Source: Lepus europaeus
Taxonomy: Eukaryota; Chordata; Mammalia; Lagomorpha; Leporidae
Assembly: GCF_033115175.1 (NCBI RefSeq)
Contig: NC_084827.1
Span: 144,143,701 to 144,207,700 of the forward strand
Reading direction: 5' to 3'
Length of the DNA: 64,000 bases
A model generated the notes under the pieces. That model made no database searches and was not told where the DNA came from. It saw only the letters and a program-made list of their open reading frames with translations. How positions within the stretch are numbered: position 1 is the first letter of the stretch; each line of letters opens with the position of its first letter. This document shows positions 1 through 13,193 of the stretch, piece after piece. The position numbers were made by a program, and so were the translations under genes.

Positions 1-374
1 GGCTGGTGGAGGCCAGAAAGACTGAAACATTCCAGTAGCGGTCAACAGACCCGCCCCTCCCCAGCAGCCTCCTTCTCCTCCTGCGCCCTGGAGCTGGGGA
101 TTCAGCTTCTCCTGCAGCCTGCTCTTCCCGCAGGGCCCTGCACCTGCCTTGTCTCCTCGCTGATGCACTCAGCCTGCGCTGTCTGCTTAGCAGCGGGTGA
201 GGTTAGGAAGCTCTCCTTGAAGCGATTTAGCCGCTAGAACATCCTGAAGCAAAACCGGCTGGGATCAGATGGTGCTAGGCAGCGTCCCTCACGCCAGGCT
301 CCTTGAGGCAAGCACATGGTAGCACGCACCTCCATTAACTCTGCAGCCGCTTCCTCTGGCTGTTGTCGCATATT

Positions 375-700
375 ATTTATTTATTTATTTATTTATTTGA
401 CAAATAGTGTTAGTGAGAGAGAGAGACAGAGAGAAAGGTCTTCCTTCCGTTGGTTCACCCCCCAAATGGCCACTACGGCCGGCGCTGCGCCTATCCGAAG
501 CCAAGAGCCAGGTGCTTCCTCCCAGTCTCCCATGCAGGTGCAGGGGCCCAAGTGCTCAGGCCATCCTCCACTACCCTCCCAGGCCACAGCAAAGAGCTGG
601 ACTGGAAGAGGAGCAACCGGGACTAGAACCCGGTGCCCATATGGGGATGCCAGCACCGCAAGCGGAGGATTAACCAAGGGAGCCACGGTGCCGGCCCCAA
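375..700 (-). mobile_element. CSINE (rabbit tRNA-derived SINE), minus orientation
   Basis: It begins with a T-rich reversed tail (TTTATT repeats), then GA-rich sequence, and ends with the reversed SINE head CCACGGTGCCGGCCCC. It is flanked by a 13-bp target duplication with one mismatch: GTTGTCGCATATT at 362-374 and GTTGTCACATATT at 701-713. It is of the subfamily whose head reads GGCCGGCACCGTGG. Confidence 0.93.
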
Positions 701-3389
701 GTTGTCACATATTGATGTCTAAATTTCCTTTAACAATCTCCCCTCATTCCTCAGTATCCACCAGCAGGTTCTGCTCTCTGGATCCACGACCTCTGACGGC
801 TCTGGGGCTGCCTCCATCTCGCAGTAGCTTCACTGTTGAAGAACACTAGACCTGACGTAGCTCCTCTGAACGCCCCAAGGAAGGGGTCCCTCACTGTCTG
901 TCTCCAGATTTACAGCTCAGTCTTTTGCCGAGCAGAAACTGTCAAAGCTACTCCTATGAAGCAGCCCTTGAGATTCTTGTTTATTGTTTTATCACTAGTC
1001 TTCTCTTGGAGGGAAGCAAGACAGTAGAAACATGGCTACAAAATGACACTTTATCTCTGGGATTAATTATAGAATCCACTGTAAATGTTTTTGCCATGGT
1101 AATCTTCTCATACCTTATTGCTTTGGCAATGAAAGTGTTTTTATGGACAACAAAATAAAATTTTACTATCTAGGCAGCTTATATTAAATGAGATGTGTTT
1201 TCTGAAGGATATAGGGCATGTCTGAAACATGGCCGATCACCATGGATTCCTCTAGCACTTGCTTGTAGTGTCTTAGGTCTAAGCCAATTGAACAGCTCTG
1301 TCCATGTTTCTGTCAAATAAAGAGGATCGCTGTTGACAGACAAAATATTCAATACTTAGAATTTCAGAAGGTCGTGGAGGAAGCAGAACTCCCAGACATT
1401 CAACCAACCACCCTAATTTGCAACCAGAGTCATCAGTTACCTGCTTGGATTCTGAGCCAAACCCTGTTGGTGCAGATCATTATACTGTTATTCATAAGCT
1501 TATTTCTCAAATGATTAGATTCTTCCAGTGACCGAAATTACATAAATTTCAGCATAATCGTGATACATACGCAAGCACTGCAGTATACCAGTAAGAGGTT
1601 GCGTTACTGTTGTGTGATATGAAATTGTTTTCTTCCCTTACAAGCCTCGCTATCAAGCGAGTTTCGTGGAGCAACCACAGTAGCCGAAGATCTTCCAGTT
1701 GAACAGCTGTTTGGTAAAACTCAGAGAGCCCTGAAGAGGTGATGATTAAGGGGCACCTGAAGGAAGATTCAGAGTTAATTAGATGAAGAGAAGCAAGGTG
1801 GAGGGAGAGTATTGTATTGGAGGCAGAGGGGAGCGCTTGTGCTAAGGCCCTGTGGCAAGGAGCCCACAGGACTTGTACCTCACGGGGTGTCGTAAAGCTG
1901 AAATGGGACCATTCTGGTAAGGCACTGGCAGTCCACGTCCTGTGCCTAACCCTGGGAAGGCAGGAAGTCTTGACTGAGATCAGCTCTCAACAGTGAGGCA
2001 GCTAAGGGCTGGTAGCTGTCTAAGCAGATGTACCTAGAAAGCAAATGCATGCTGTTTTCCCAGTCGCAATGTGCGCCGTGGCACTGTCTGATCCTCCTGG
2101 GGCTCATCAACTCTGGTGTCATTGCTCTCAGAGGGCTCCCTCCTCCCTCCACACCTCTGGCCTTACGCAGCCTGCAGGCTTGATGCTCACTGAGTGCGTC
2201 CCCGTCCCAGGGGCACTCGCAAATGGCACTGGTGGAATTACTCACAGAGCTGGGTGGCACCCACAGGCCTTGTGTGGCTTTGGGAAGGTTTCAGACCCAG
2301 TCTTCCTCTGAGCCTGCCCGAAGTCGGGCGCCCAGTTTGATGTGATGCTGGCTCCTTGCTGTCTGCCAGCTCCCTGCAGGACAGGCTAGACAGGCTGCTG
2401 GCTACTGCATCCTCCATGTGCACCTCCCAAGTTACTCTTCCCTCTCCCAAGCCCACAGCCTTGAAAGCAAGACCCAAGGAACTGTCAGGTCCACCAGATT
2501 GAGATTCTGTGGGCCAGTCAGGTTCCTCTGCCTCAGGGCAGCCCTGACCTTGCCCTGCTTCAGGTCATCAGTCCAGAGAGGAGTCCTGGCTCAGCAGAGC
2601 TCACGGGCTTGCCTTAATGCACACGAGTTCAGAAAGCAGTCATACAATGCGAGCAGTGCTAGAATTCCTAAGATGCTGAGGACGTTCTTCCTTTGCTGAT
2701 ACACACGGAAGAGTGGAGTGTGGTCTGATGCTAGCTTCACAGGCTTCTTCACAACCCCAAGTGTGTGTCTTAAGCAGATTAGTGAGGCTTCATCCCTCCT
2801 GATGCAGGCCCAGAGAGCTTCAACTAACCATTGTATGAATATCCATCTCTGTTGACTGAGTCTTCGACCCAGGCATGTGTATTGCACTCCAGATGTCCAT
2901 CTTAGAAACTGTCTGGTCACAAAATTGTATTAACAAATTTAATCAACAAAAAAGGTTACCATGGTGGTGCTGATGCAGAAATTAGCAGATGTCTCCTCCT
3001 ACCCCTTTCTTCCCCTCCCAGCACACACAGAAACTGCAAAATTCCCAGCCTACATGGATATGCTTTGCCTGGGGACTTGAGAAATGAAGGAGTCAGCAGA
3101 TGGGTAACATGGGACTCTCCTGGCACCCCCACGGCAGTCTGCACCTCTTGCACCCCCTACTCAGCTAAGGACCTGCCAATCTTGTGTCACATGCATGTAC
3201 TTCCGTTAGTTGTGTTCTGTGCTTGCTCTCAAGTCCTGTGGACTCTATTTAGAGCCTTCTAGCTGGATGGGGGAAGGGAAATCCTAATTTCTTCTGCCGT
3301 TACCATTTTCTTCCCTCTGTCTCTGTTGTTCCTGCTTCCCCCAGGGACAGTGATTCCTGCAGGTTCCCTTACTTTCTTCTCAGTTCTCC

Positions 3390-3495
3390 CCTGAAATAGT
3401 GTAGGCTCCACAAGAATGGACGTTTCCTTATTTTTTTCAGCCCCCCAAACCCTTGCTCAGTACACAGCAGGCATTCAGCAAATATTGGTAAAATG
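3390..3495 (+). repeat. Probable L2 3'-end remnant
   Basis: The sequence carries diverged versions of the L2 3' phrases for 'GCTCCACAAGAATGGA', 'GCTCAGTACACAGCAGGCA' and 'TTCAGCAAATATTGGTAAA'. These are ancient mammalian LINE motifs recognised by eye. Confidence 0.65.
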
Positions 3496-6400
3496 AACCC
3501 ATATGTTGTCAGTCTTCCTGTTTCCCATCCTCTCCTATTCCTGCAAAGTTGTCCCAATCTTGTGCAACCCTGCCTCACTCCACTGGTGAAGAAAACAGAG
3601 CACAGGCTAGCTGGAAGTATCAAATATCCTGTATCTCCACCATCACATAACCCACAGGTCAGCTGAGACCACCCAGTCCCTTGAGTTCCAGATGAGTTGT
3701 CTTGGGTGCCTACTCCATGTCCTCCGGCAGCCCAGTGCCCCTCCGAGACTTGTGCCTGTTCCGGGGGTGAGGGGGGTTTCGCATACTCACGCTCACTCTG
3801 CCTTTATGCTGTGGCCCCTTCTCATCTGTTGAGCCTCACGTTCTCAGCTTCCAGGTGTGTGCCCCAACCACCTTCCAGCATGGTTGTGGCGTGCTGAGCA
3901 GGCTCCAAGCGCTCTCCGTGCAGAGGAGACGCTCCAGCTCCTGAGGGTTCTTCTGCCCGCCCCACTATTGGGGATTCCCCCAGATTCTGCACCTCTCACA
4001 GCCCTGAGCCTTTTTGCTGACTTCTCTCTCTTCTGTCCTCCCTTTCTGTACAAGATAAAACTGTCCTCTCAGGCAGAGAAGCTTAGCCATGTGTGTAGCT
4101 TGGGCTCCTAATTCTCAATCTCTAGGTTCTCATCTTAGCTCCTTAGTCTTTATCTTCCTAAAGGAAAGTCAAGTGCCCTAAGAAACTTGTAAGAAACAAG
4201 AACAAAAAGTACATGTTTGCCTCTATTCTGGCTACATTTGTGAACTTGACCGAGAAGCTAAATTCACCTTGTACTTGTGGAATTACAAAGCCTATGGGCT
4301 CAGCCCAACATTTCATACAGTTAGCAAATATATGCTAGTGTGTGCGTGCACGGACTTTGGAAGGTAATGCAAGAAACTTGTATCATTGGAAGCCTACAGG
4401 GAAGCAGGAATGGGGTAAAGGCTTCCTTCTTAGCGTACAGCCCTCAGTATTCATGGACTTCCTATAATTAAAATACATTGACATCATACCTATGTAATGT
4501 CAATAAGTAAGGTACAGGTGCCCTGATATGCTGGTTACACCAAAGTGATCATATCCAGTGACCTTAAGCCATGTGCGTCATGGGCATAGCTGACTTTGTG
4601 TACATTTGACGAACTAGGCACAGAGCCCAGTACTGGAGAACTTGCCATTCATGGTACACAGTGGTTCCTGCCCCTAGGATTTCCTGGTTGGAAAGGGCTG
4701 AGTTCTCGGGATACAGTTCTTTCTGGGCAAGTGTTTAGGTTGCATCATCTAGTAGAGGGGCCCCAACACTGCTCTAGATTTATCCCAGCCACTTCTTACC
4801 TCAAAAAGATTCTTAAGAAGGAATACATTTTAAAAGACTTTTAAAGTACATCTGATGGAAGTCTAAGCAGTAATAAGGATAACAGTAAAGAGGAGATCAT
4901 AATTAGTCTGCGCCAACAGCCAAAAATATCTCACTCATGACCAGTAGGGAATGCTAAGGAACCAACTACGGTTTTGAAAACTGCTTAGTAAGAGAATGAA
5001 GCATTTATCCTGCTTCACCTATGCAAACTGACTTCATGGTAACCAAGGCGTTGATAAACGAATGTTTCTCTTCATGGGAAGATTTCAGAATACAAATGGA
5101 ATGATGTAATTTGAATGCTCCCATTTTTCAAACCCTGTTGATAGAGGCCGTGATCATCAATGGCTAATAACATTAAAAAAAAAAGAGAGAGAGAGAAAGA
5201 GAGATGTCCCTTATATTTCCATTAAATCTATTAGATGTAGAACCTTAGTGAGTCTCAGAGTTGACCTTTTTTTCAGAAGTAATTCCTTATGTTGTGTTCT
5301 TCCTTCAACACACATACAATAACACCACACATAAATTATTCCCTCTGAAAAAAATCAAATTCCCATATCTAATAATAAATTTGTAGGAAATTCAAAAAGA
5401 ATGAGTTAAATGATCCAACAGAGACATAACTAGCAAAATCCAGGCCTTAGGTCTTCAGAACAATCTGGTTTCTTCAAATAAACTACAAAGGGGATAAGGA
5501 AAGAGATGAGAGAGAATGTATAGCTTAACACAGATTTAAGAGACAACAAAGCACTTAAAACGAACAGGTTTTATTTGGATCCTAGTTTAGACAAACTGTT
5601 AAGATTTATGGAGCAATTGAGGGAGATTTGAATACTGAGTGGATATCTGGTAATATTAAATTATTGTTAATGTTTTAGGTATTATAATATTAAATGGTTA
5701 TGATCCCCAAAAGCCCTTAGCATTTTAGAGATAGGAGTATATATTGAATTATTTGTGATGAAAATGAAAAGAAAAAGAGCTTCTGACATCTGTGCTTGTG
5801 TAGACATAGAAGCCTCTGAGAGGACGTTGAAAGAATTTGTAATGATATCTTGTAATCATATGTTACTTCTGGGAGGGGAGCTTTGGGATCAGGAGTGAAA
5901 TTGGGAGGAAAACAGATCTTTGCACAGATAGCTACCTTGTTGGTAGTGCCTTTTTCAAAGAAGTAACCCAAAAATAAATGAAATATAATGGGGGAAAGGT
6001 CAATAAAACCTCAAAATGCTTGAGAGGATGAGAAAGGCGTAGGCTGCTACTGTCCAGCATGTGGGTGGGCTGGCCCATGCCATATTTGTCAGAGTAGGGT
6101 GGTCCCAGCGCTGTCTGCACCAGAATCAGGTCCAGCCCACTCCATCCCAGCCAGAGTCTCTGCGAGTGGAGCATAAACACAGTTAGCAACTTTAGTCCTT
6201 CATGGACCAAGTGCTAGCTTTTCAAATACTCATTATAGTGGTTTGGAACTTCAGATCGTGTAGGCCAAAAATAAGCTCCGATTTGAATTCAAAGCGGCAC
6301 AGTCTTGAGCGTCTGAAGCCTTTTTCAGTTGTTGACGACGATCTAATCAGCAGATGTCTCCGTGTAAGTCTGGGGAGCGTCTCTTCCGTGCTGCCTTGGT

Positions 6401-6540
6401 TGGGGAGAAACAGAGTGTGCTGCTGGCTCTGAGTGTAGAAGTATTTGTGGTAATTTGTGTTTTGTTTAATGAAAATAATTTTTCCTTTATTTCCAGTGTT
6501 TATTATCTTTGATTAAGCATTCTTCATTTTTTCCCCCCAG

Positions 6541-6599
6541 CATCATTGATAAGGAAGTTTCATTAATGGCAGAGATGGATAAAGTTAAAGAAGAAGCCA
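6541..6599 (+). CDS. SPATS2L: SPATS2L internal coding exon (59 nt)
   Basis: The exon follows a long pyrimidine tract ending CCCCCCAG and runs into the donor A|GTAAGT at 6600. Its first base completes a Cys codon begun in the previous exon, which lies outside the window. It then reads IIDKEVSLMAEMDKVKEEA and leaves one base (A) that makes ATG with the first two bases of the next exon. The peptide is acidic-basic helical and forms the start of the predicted coiled coil of the SPATS2 family. It is far too short to stand out as an open frame; it was found from the recognisable peptide plus splice sites. Confidence 0.95.
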
Positions 6600-6948
6600 G
6601 TAAGTAGACACATGGTTATTAGTTTATAAGCCTCCCAATCAGAAGCAATCCATGGGTCAAACTGACAGTGATAGCAGACTCTCACAGGGTCTGAAACCTT
6701 ACACTGAAATCCTGGTTCACGAACCCTTGTAACTTTGGGCAAGTCTCTTAGCCCTGGAAACTCCCATTATGTCATATAGGAGGGGGCAGGACTGTAGCAC
6801 CCTCATCTGAGCTGAAGGCATAGTAGAATCAACTTGGGGTAAATCACAGCTATCAGTTGGATTTGTTGACCTCCAAGGCAACTGTTGGGCACATAAAGCG
6901 TTTTAATTAGAGTTATGACATTGAATTCACTGTTAAATTTATATAAGG

Positions 6949-7345
6949 GATCCTCAGAAAGTTCATGGAAAATGCCTACTATGAAAAACTACACATAAAT
7001 TTCAAAAAAATTTGCATTAAAATGAGCATTTTTAAAATTATTTTATTTGTTTTCACTTAATTCGAAAGGCAAAGAGAGAAATCTTCCATGGGTCAGGGAA
7101 AAGCCAGAAGCCCAGAACTCAATCTGGGTGTCTCAGGTGGGTGGCAAGGACCCAGGAACTTGGACAATCACCTGCTGCCACCCTGGCATGCATTAGCAGG
7201 AAGCTGGATCAGAAGCAGAGGAACCGGGACTTGAACCACACACTTCAGTGTAAGATGCGAGTGTCTCAAGTGGCATCTTAACCACTGCATGAAATGCCCA
7301 CCCCTACACTTATCTTTTTATTCCATCAACTTTTTGAAATTCTTT
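6949..7345 (+). mobile_element. Mariner-type MITE split by an old minus-strand SINE
   Basis: The left part (6949-7024) reads AGAAAGTTCATGGAAAATG and TTTGCATTAAAATGAGCA, which resembles the short MITE at 10469-10585. A SINE of the older lagomorph tRNA type, reversed, occupies about 7036-7305 and ends in GCCCACCCCT. The MITE then resumes with TTTTTATTCCATCAACTTTTTGAA. Terminal inverted repeats are of the form TTCAAAAAGTTCATGGA / TCCATGAACTTTTTGAA. Confidence 0.75.
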
Positions 7346-8969
7346 CATAAATCTTTCTTTATACAGTCATTTTCAGTTACTCTCTTTTAAGCTTTGTTTA
7401 ATTCAAACTGAATCCTCCTAAAATATTATAATGTCCCATTTGAAACAATTATTTAAATTCCCTTCAACATATTGAATTACATATATAAACTAAATGCATA
7501 TCAGTTTTTTCAAGCACTTCAGATGCCTGACAAAGCAAACTCACAAAACTAAGAAGCAAAGTATTCCTAAGCTTTTAAGCAACTCAAATAAGATCGATAA
7601 TTCAAACTTAGAGATGTACTAAATGAAGCTTTCTTAAAACGCACCAGTTCTGTTACAAACTTTGTCCAATACACGGATGCCTGCCAGCTTAAAACCACAG
7701 GAGAAAATCAATTTCATGTCTTAAATTGAAATCACAAGTCTGATTGCTTCACGCACCAAGTTCTCTATTTAAAGAAAGATTCCACTTAAGTTATCTTGCT
7801 CATTGCAAAACTTTTCCTAAATTTAACACAAAATATTAATATTCTGGGTTTGAGTTGCTTTCTGCCCTTCATGCTTACTTCATTGAGAAGAGTTGCTCAA
7901 TGAAGAGGAGAACAGATTGCCATCCTAAATGGGCTGAGAGTCACGGGTTGGAAATTTCAGTGGAAACAAGATTTCTCAGATTCAACATCCAGCCACAAGC
8001 AAGCATTCGAGTGCTCGCTTATTCTTTAAGTCTGTGCCCTGTGTTAATGCCATCCCTAAGACCATATGTTTCAACTAGGATTTAGTTTTGCAATCTTTGT
8101 TTTTTTCGTCCTTACCCAAATTTCAACTCACGAACTGGAGAAGTGGCACCCTGTGGTTCCAACCAAGTTCCAGCTAAATCCCTTCCCCACTCACTGCAAT
8201 GTCTTTATTTCTGCCAGAATGAAAGATCAGGCCAGATTTTTCTCTTTTAAATTATTCTTTTCTGGACCTTGGCCACAATTCAATTGTTGTTTTATGGCAA
8301 ATATCTTTGTTTTTGTTACACAATTCTAAATCATTTTAAACACCATTTTAAAATCCAAAATACAGCAAATTTTATTAAATGAAACTAATGTGATCCAGGG
8401 TGAAGCTGGATATTTTAGTAGTTATGCAATCCCTTTGATTGTGAAATTATTTTATTCTTATGCTATTTGTTGATTTATTCAGTAAAAGTAGACTATACTC
8501 CTATTATGTAAGATTTTTCCCTATTTGTTAGGGATAGCTCATTTCAGTGTCTTAGCACAATGCTAAAAATGCTAACAATCAACACAGACACAACTGATTC
8601 CCTGGAATTGACAGAGAAAGTCCCTAGCACATCACTTTCTCAGAAGGTCACAAAAATCCTTGGGTTTCACATACTCGTTATTCCTTCTTGGGACAATTAC
8701 CTTGGGTGCCAAGACCTGTGGAATGTGTAATTTCTCCGGAGAGCATCCCTGTCTCTCAAACTCAGTCAATCAATAACAGTTCCATACTAAGCACTGTTAG
8801 AGACCAGAATAACCAGCAAACAGATACACGAACGATGAAGCCTGCTCTCAGTGTGTTCTCCTGCTGGCTGAAGCTGCTGGATTGGTTGACAGGGAAGGGT
8901 GCTGCAGGCCCGGGTTTAGAACAGCCTAGGGCCCAAGGAATCGAGTTTGTGTTCCTTGGAAGCAGACAG

Positions 8970-9175
8970 ACAGAGTGCATATCTGGTTTCCACCCATTTC
9001 CTAGCTGTGTGACTTGAGACCATTTTGCTCACATCCCAAAGCCTAGGGTTCCATCTCAGAAAAAGGTGGATAATAGTAGTGGGTATCTCAAAAAGTTATT
9101 GTCAAGACCAAATAAGAGGATAACTGTCAGGCATTTAACATAGTGCCTGACGCAATATATCTGCACAATATGAAA
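8970..9175 (+). repeat. MIR element
   Basis: The order of phrases is that of a MIR: 'CCTAGCTGTGTGACTTGAGA', 'TTCCATCTCAGAAAAAGGTG', 'GGATAATAGTAGTGGGTA' and 'AACATAGTGCCTGACGCA'. It is ancient, and divergence is evident. Confidence 0.8.
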
Positions 9176-9394
9176 AGCTCTTGTTAGTCACCAAGTTGGT
9201 GCATCCCCCTTCATACTCAGTCAGAAGTGGGGGTGAGAACGGTTGGGTTCATCTCTCAGGTGGCACCCCTGTATCAACTGTACATCTTCCCCACCATTGG
9301 AAGCCTTGAATTTCTCCCCACTAAATATAGAACTCTCTCTACAACCACTGTCTTGAACTTACTTAGCTATGATGTCAAGAGTGTTTTTGCTATT

Positions 9395-9530
9395 TTCCAT
9401 TTCCTTGTACATTGTATAAGCCAGGTTCCCTCAATGACAACATAAGCTCCCGTATTCCCCATGGCATCTGACACAACGCTGAAAAGACTGTAGGTACTTC
9501 CTAAGCATTTGTTAAAATAGATGATTGTCA
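9395..9530 (+). repeat. Probable L2 3'-end remnant
   Basis: Diverged L2-like phrases are present: 'ACATAAGCTCCCGTATTCC', 'GGCATCTGACACAACGCTG' and 'TAGGTACTTCCTAAGCATTT'. Confidence 0.55.
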
Positions 9531-9973
9531 TCAATTCAGTATCTATAGACTGTAGGACCCAGTAGACATGAACACTAATGAATTGCAAACAAGAAGTAGA
9601 TCATGATGAATGTATCTCACCTCACCAATAACATTTATAGTTAACATTTTTGAGTAAACTACAGTAACACTTCACAAGTGTTATTCTACTTTGTTCCTCA
9701 TTACCCTATTATATTTTATAGATGGAGAAACTTAAGTATATTATAATGGTAGCAAGGGTCTCACACTTCATCCATATATCCAGGGAATTGACAGACATGC
9801 TCTTAGTGTGTCAGGTTTACCAGAGATATAGAGGAAAATATTACTTTGTATTGATGGAAACACAGATATATTACAAAGGAGAATACAAAGTTCATAAGGA
9901 ATAAAGGATTTCAAGCCACTTCTGCTCCATCTTCTGCCCACCCCCACCATGGTTTTGGACATACCTTCTGCTG

Positions 9974-10466
9974 AGGAGTATGAAGATACTTCAAGAAATT
10001 TGTGGAAAATAGTATGAAAGGTGTTGGCATTGTGGTGCAGCAGGGTTAAGCCAACACTTCTGCTGCTGACAGCTCTGATCAGAGTGCCAGTTCAAGTCTT
10101 GGTTAATCTGCTTCTGATAGAGCTTCCTGCTAACGGTGCCTAGAATGGCAGCAGAAAACAGCCCAAGTTTACTGGGCCTCAGCCACCTATGGGGGAGACC
10201 CGGATGGAGTTCCTGGCACCTGGCTTCAGCCTGACCGAGACCTGTCTGTTGCAGCCATTTGGGGAGTGAACCAATGGATGGAAAGTCTCTTGGTCTCTCT
10301 CTCTCTCTTTCCTTCTCTTTCTCTCCCTCTCCCTCCCTGAATCTGTTTCCCTTTCCCTCCACTCTGCTTTTCAAATACTCCTTTCACTCTGCTTTTCAAA
10401 TACATAAAATAAATATTTAAAACGAGTGAGTTCATTTTAGTGCAAAAATTTGTGAAATCTATGTGT
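9974..10466 (-). mobile_element. Mariner-type MITE (minus) interrupted by a plus-strand SINE
   Basis: Positions 9974-10018 carry one terminal part (GATACTTCAAGAAATTTGTGG). A SINE on the plus strand runs from about 10019 to 10424, with head GTGTTGGCATTGTGGTGCAG, a CT-rich stretch, and tail CATAAAATAAATATTTAAAA. Positions 10425-10466 hold the reversed MITE interior (TTTTAGTGCAAAAATTTG). Relative to the MITE, the SINE is reversed and lies after the GCACCAAAATAAAC block, the same arrangement as at 6949-7345. Confidence 0.7.
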
Positions 10467-10468
10467 AT

Positions 10469-10585
10469 GAGGAGTTCTCAAAAGTTCATGGACAATGAAA
10501 ATGCTACACATGGATGTTAAAAAATTTTGCACCAAAATAAGCATCTTGTAATTCCATTTTCCATGAACTTTTTGAAGTACCCTCC
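10469..10585 (+). mobile_element. Short uninterrupted mariner-type MITE
   Basis: This is a ~117-bp element with near-perfect terminal inverted repeats: left TTCTCAAAAGTTCATGGA and right TCCATGAACTTTTTGAA. The interior GCACCAAAATAAGCATCTTG is shared with the interrupted copies, and serves here as the reference for the unsplit structure. Confidence 0.8.
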
Positions 10586-13193
10586 TACTGTTTGAGAAGC
10601 CTTAAGATTTTCCATGGTTCAAGTAATATAAGCAAGCTTCCAGTGTCTCCTAAAAACTTGAAAGGAATTTATAAATCCTATTGAGAAAATGGATTCAAGC
10701 ATACTGCGACTGTTGTTAAAAGTGAATGAATAATATTAATTAAGTGAATGCAGTGAAAACCTAAGGTATATGGGACTGTCTCCCTCTACAGATTTCTGAA
10801 AGGATGGTGCTTTCAAAATATACTTATTTTTCTATTTTGAATTATAGCATCAATGAATCTTAAAATCTCACCTTATTTTTGCCTTTGGTTTCCATGAGAG
10901 ATGTTTTTGAGGTGAAAATATTCACCCCCAAAGAATATTGGCTTTAGCTCTCTCACGTTTTAAGGCTTTTTCATAATGAAAGGCTTTGAAATGTTAATGA
11001 GACTGTATGTAAAACTCATCAGAAACTTGCTGACGCAAAGTGTTCATCTCCATGCACATTTGCATGAATGTAAACTCAAAACTTATTGGTGATCTTGCCA
11101 CCTGCATTTTTATTTTAGGGCCCATTTATATCTATTCCTACAATGCCTTTTTGTTTGGTATGAATGCCCAAGTTCTACTTAATCAAAATGAACAGTGACC
11201 CCAAATTGTCACACAGTCCCACAAATAATCCATGAGGAAAAGTCAAATCTGTGTTCACTGCAGTCACTCGGGGTCTGCTGACCCCTCTCCTAACTGCCTG
11301 GTCAAGGCTGAGCCTTCAGAACTGTTTTTTCATGGCACTTTGTAAGAGGAAATACCTTGCTCCCACTTCCCACTCGAGAGTCGTTTTCTCTTGGTTGAAT
11401 TGTAAAGACAAATAACCAGTCAAAGGCTTGGGTCCTAAGCAGTCTTAGGTGATCCCTGTATACAAGGAACGTCCATCTAGCCTTAGCTACTCCTTTCAAG
11501 TGCTGGGTTCACTCATTCCCTGAATCCTTCATTCGGCCAGCATATTGGGCACCCCCTCCATACCAGGCAGTCGGTACCATGGACACAGAGAACTGCAAAA
11601 TTCAGCTTGCACCGGAGCCTCACAGGTGGCTGGAGATAGCTACAGAGCCCGGCAGGCAATATTAACACGCTGAGCAGGGCAGGCGGGGACCCTGGTACAC
11701 AGGCCACCATGGATCCCAGCTTTACTCCATTATTGTCATGTGGCAGTGCTGGCCAGCTGTGGCCAGAAATTCCAGTTTTTTAGAAGACACCAGAAATCCA
11801 GCTTTCAAATGAAATCTTTTTAGCTTCAATTGTGGGCATTTATTATGTAAAAGGGATGTGTGAACCACACAAAACATACGCACTCTGACCAAAAATGATA
11901 TTGGATGACCTTTGTTCCAACAGGGTAACCTGAGACATCATTTAGGAATACACTGTCTGCATTCAGATGAAAATTCCCTTCATTCCCATCATCTGGACAT
12001 GCTTCTCACTAGCTCCTGTCTTGATAGCAATCGGTTTGTTGCTAGCAGCATAAAAAGATAATGTCTTGGTCTGTTTGAAGAATGGATTATGGTTTGCAGG
12101 AAATCTTAATTCTTAAATGATTCCTTGCTTCTTTTCTTTTTTGAGTTTTTGAAGTGACTTTTTTTTGACATTATCTAGTAAGAGCTCTTGAAATCATAAA
12201 TTATATTGTTTGGCTCTGCATGTTGGTGGTGAAGATGGCCTAATAAAGCCGCTGATCCTTGTTCAGCCAAAAGTAGAACAGGTTCTACGTGTGCGCCATC
12301 TCCAATGGGCTGCTCTTAGGACTCAAATGCATATAGGAAGACAGTTCATGCATGACTTGAATTAGACCCCTACAAGTCTGTCGATTGAAAAAGCAGGCTT
12401 AATAGTTAAGTCTTACTCTGGGTGTTTGTACTCACTGCTTCTGAACTCCACAATCTTTGGGGAAGCACACACGTACAAGTTAACCTACATCTATTCGAAC
12501 CTTTAGTTCAACAGACAGATGTGTGAAAAAGTGGTGCCAGAGAACTCCCCTGTGTCTTCTCTACACGTACAGATGTGGAAAAGCACACACAAATCCAGTG
12601 CAAGCTGGCTGCACTCACCCTTGACATTTTTCCATCAGGGACACTTACGACAAAGACATGAGACACTCTGTTCTGAAACTTCTCTCTGTTTGCAAAATGG
12701 AAACATATCTGCAGAGCATCAAAACCAGAGGCATTTTTCAGCTCACAGAAAGCTAATAAATTAAAACTTGTATGTCCAATTCCAATAACACAGCTAGTTG
12801 CTGCAGACAAGTGTGTGAATTTTGCAACAAAATTCAGATGGGATTTTTAGTATGTCTTTTTTCAGAGGTAGCTATTTCAGAGTAACTCACAAATTGAAAA
12901 GTCCAAATTAAGCAGGTGGGATCAGATGCCCATGGAAAAATTAAAAAGAAGCATGTGGCATCCAGTGGATCAGAAGGAACTGCATTGGTTTAGGGATTTG
13001 TAGATAAGGACAGCAGGAAATGGGTTGTTGGTACTGGGCACCAAGGGTGAACCCACCGCAGTGACTAACTCAGAACAAAGTCAAGGTCCGGCAAAGCAGT
13101 CAGGCTGTGGCGGGAGGATTGATGCCAAGAAATTAGGCCAGTGAATATGTGTAAATCTCTAGCCTTCACATGCTATTCCTTCTTATTTGGCAG

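Larger units (their letters stand above)
1..6540 (+). other. SPATS2L: SPATS2L intron (left part only)
   Basis: This is intronic sequence left of the first exon seen in the window. It holds a young minus-strand CSINE (375-700), a probable L2 remnant (3390-3495), a short (GA)n tract after an A-run near 5175-5203, and otherwise unique-looking AT-rich DNA. I searched by eye for the preceding SPATS2L exon, which should end with codons for a His-Asn-Cys segment, and did not find it. A 77-codon open frame at 925-1158 contains a hydrophobic segment but has no visible gene structure. Confidence 0.8.
6600..13193 (+). other. SPATS2L: SPATS2L intron, 6.6 kb
   Basis: It contains a weak MIR-like stretch (about 6690-6780), a mariner-type MITE interrupted by an old SINE (6949-7345), a MIR (8970-9175), a probable L2 (9395-9530), a second MITE split by a SINE (9974-10466) and an intact short MITE (10469-10585). 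The stretches 7350-8960 and 10600-13190 are AT-rich with no feature I can name. Confidence 0.85.

Noticed and set aside
925..1158. A 77-codon frame with a hydrophobic segment
   Set aside because: No splice sites, homologue or promoter is recognised; it lies within a SPATS2L intron, and short AT-rich frames of this size arise by chance.
3640..4110. Possible exon or LTR in a GC-rich stretch with two overlapping open frames
   Set aside because: No family was recognised, the frames have no splice context, and no terminal duplication was found.
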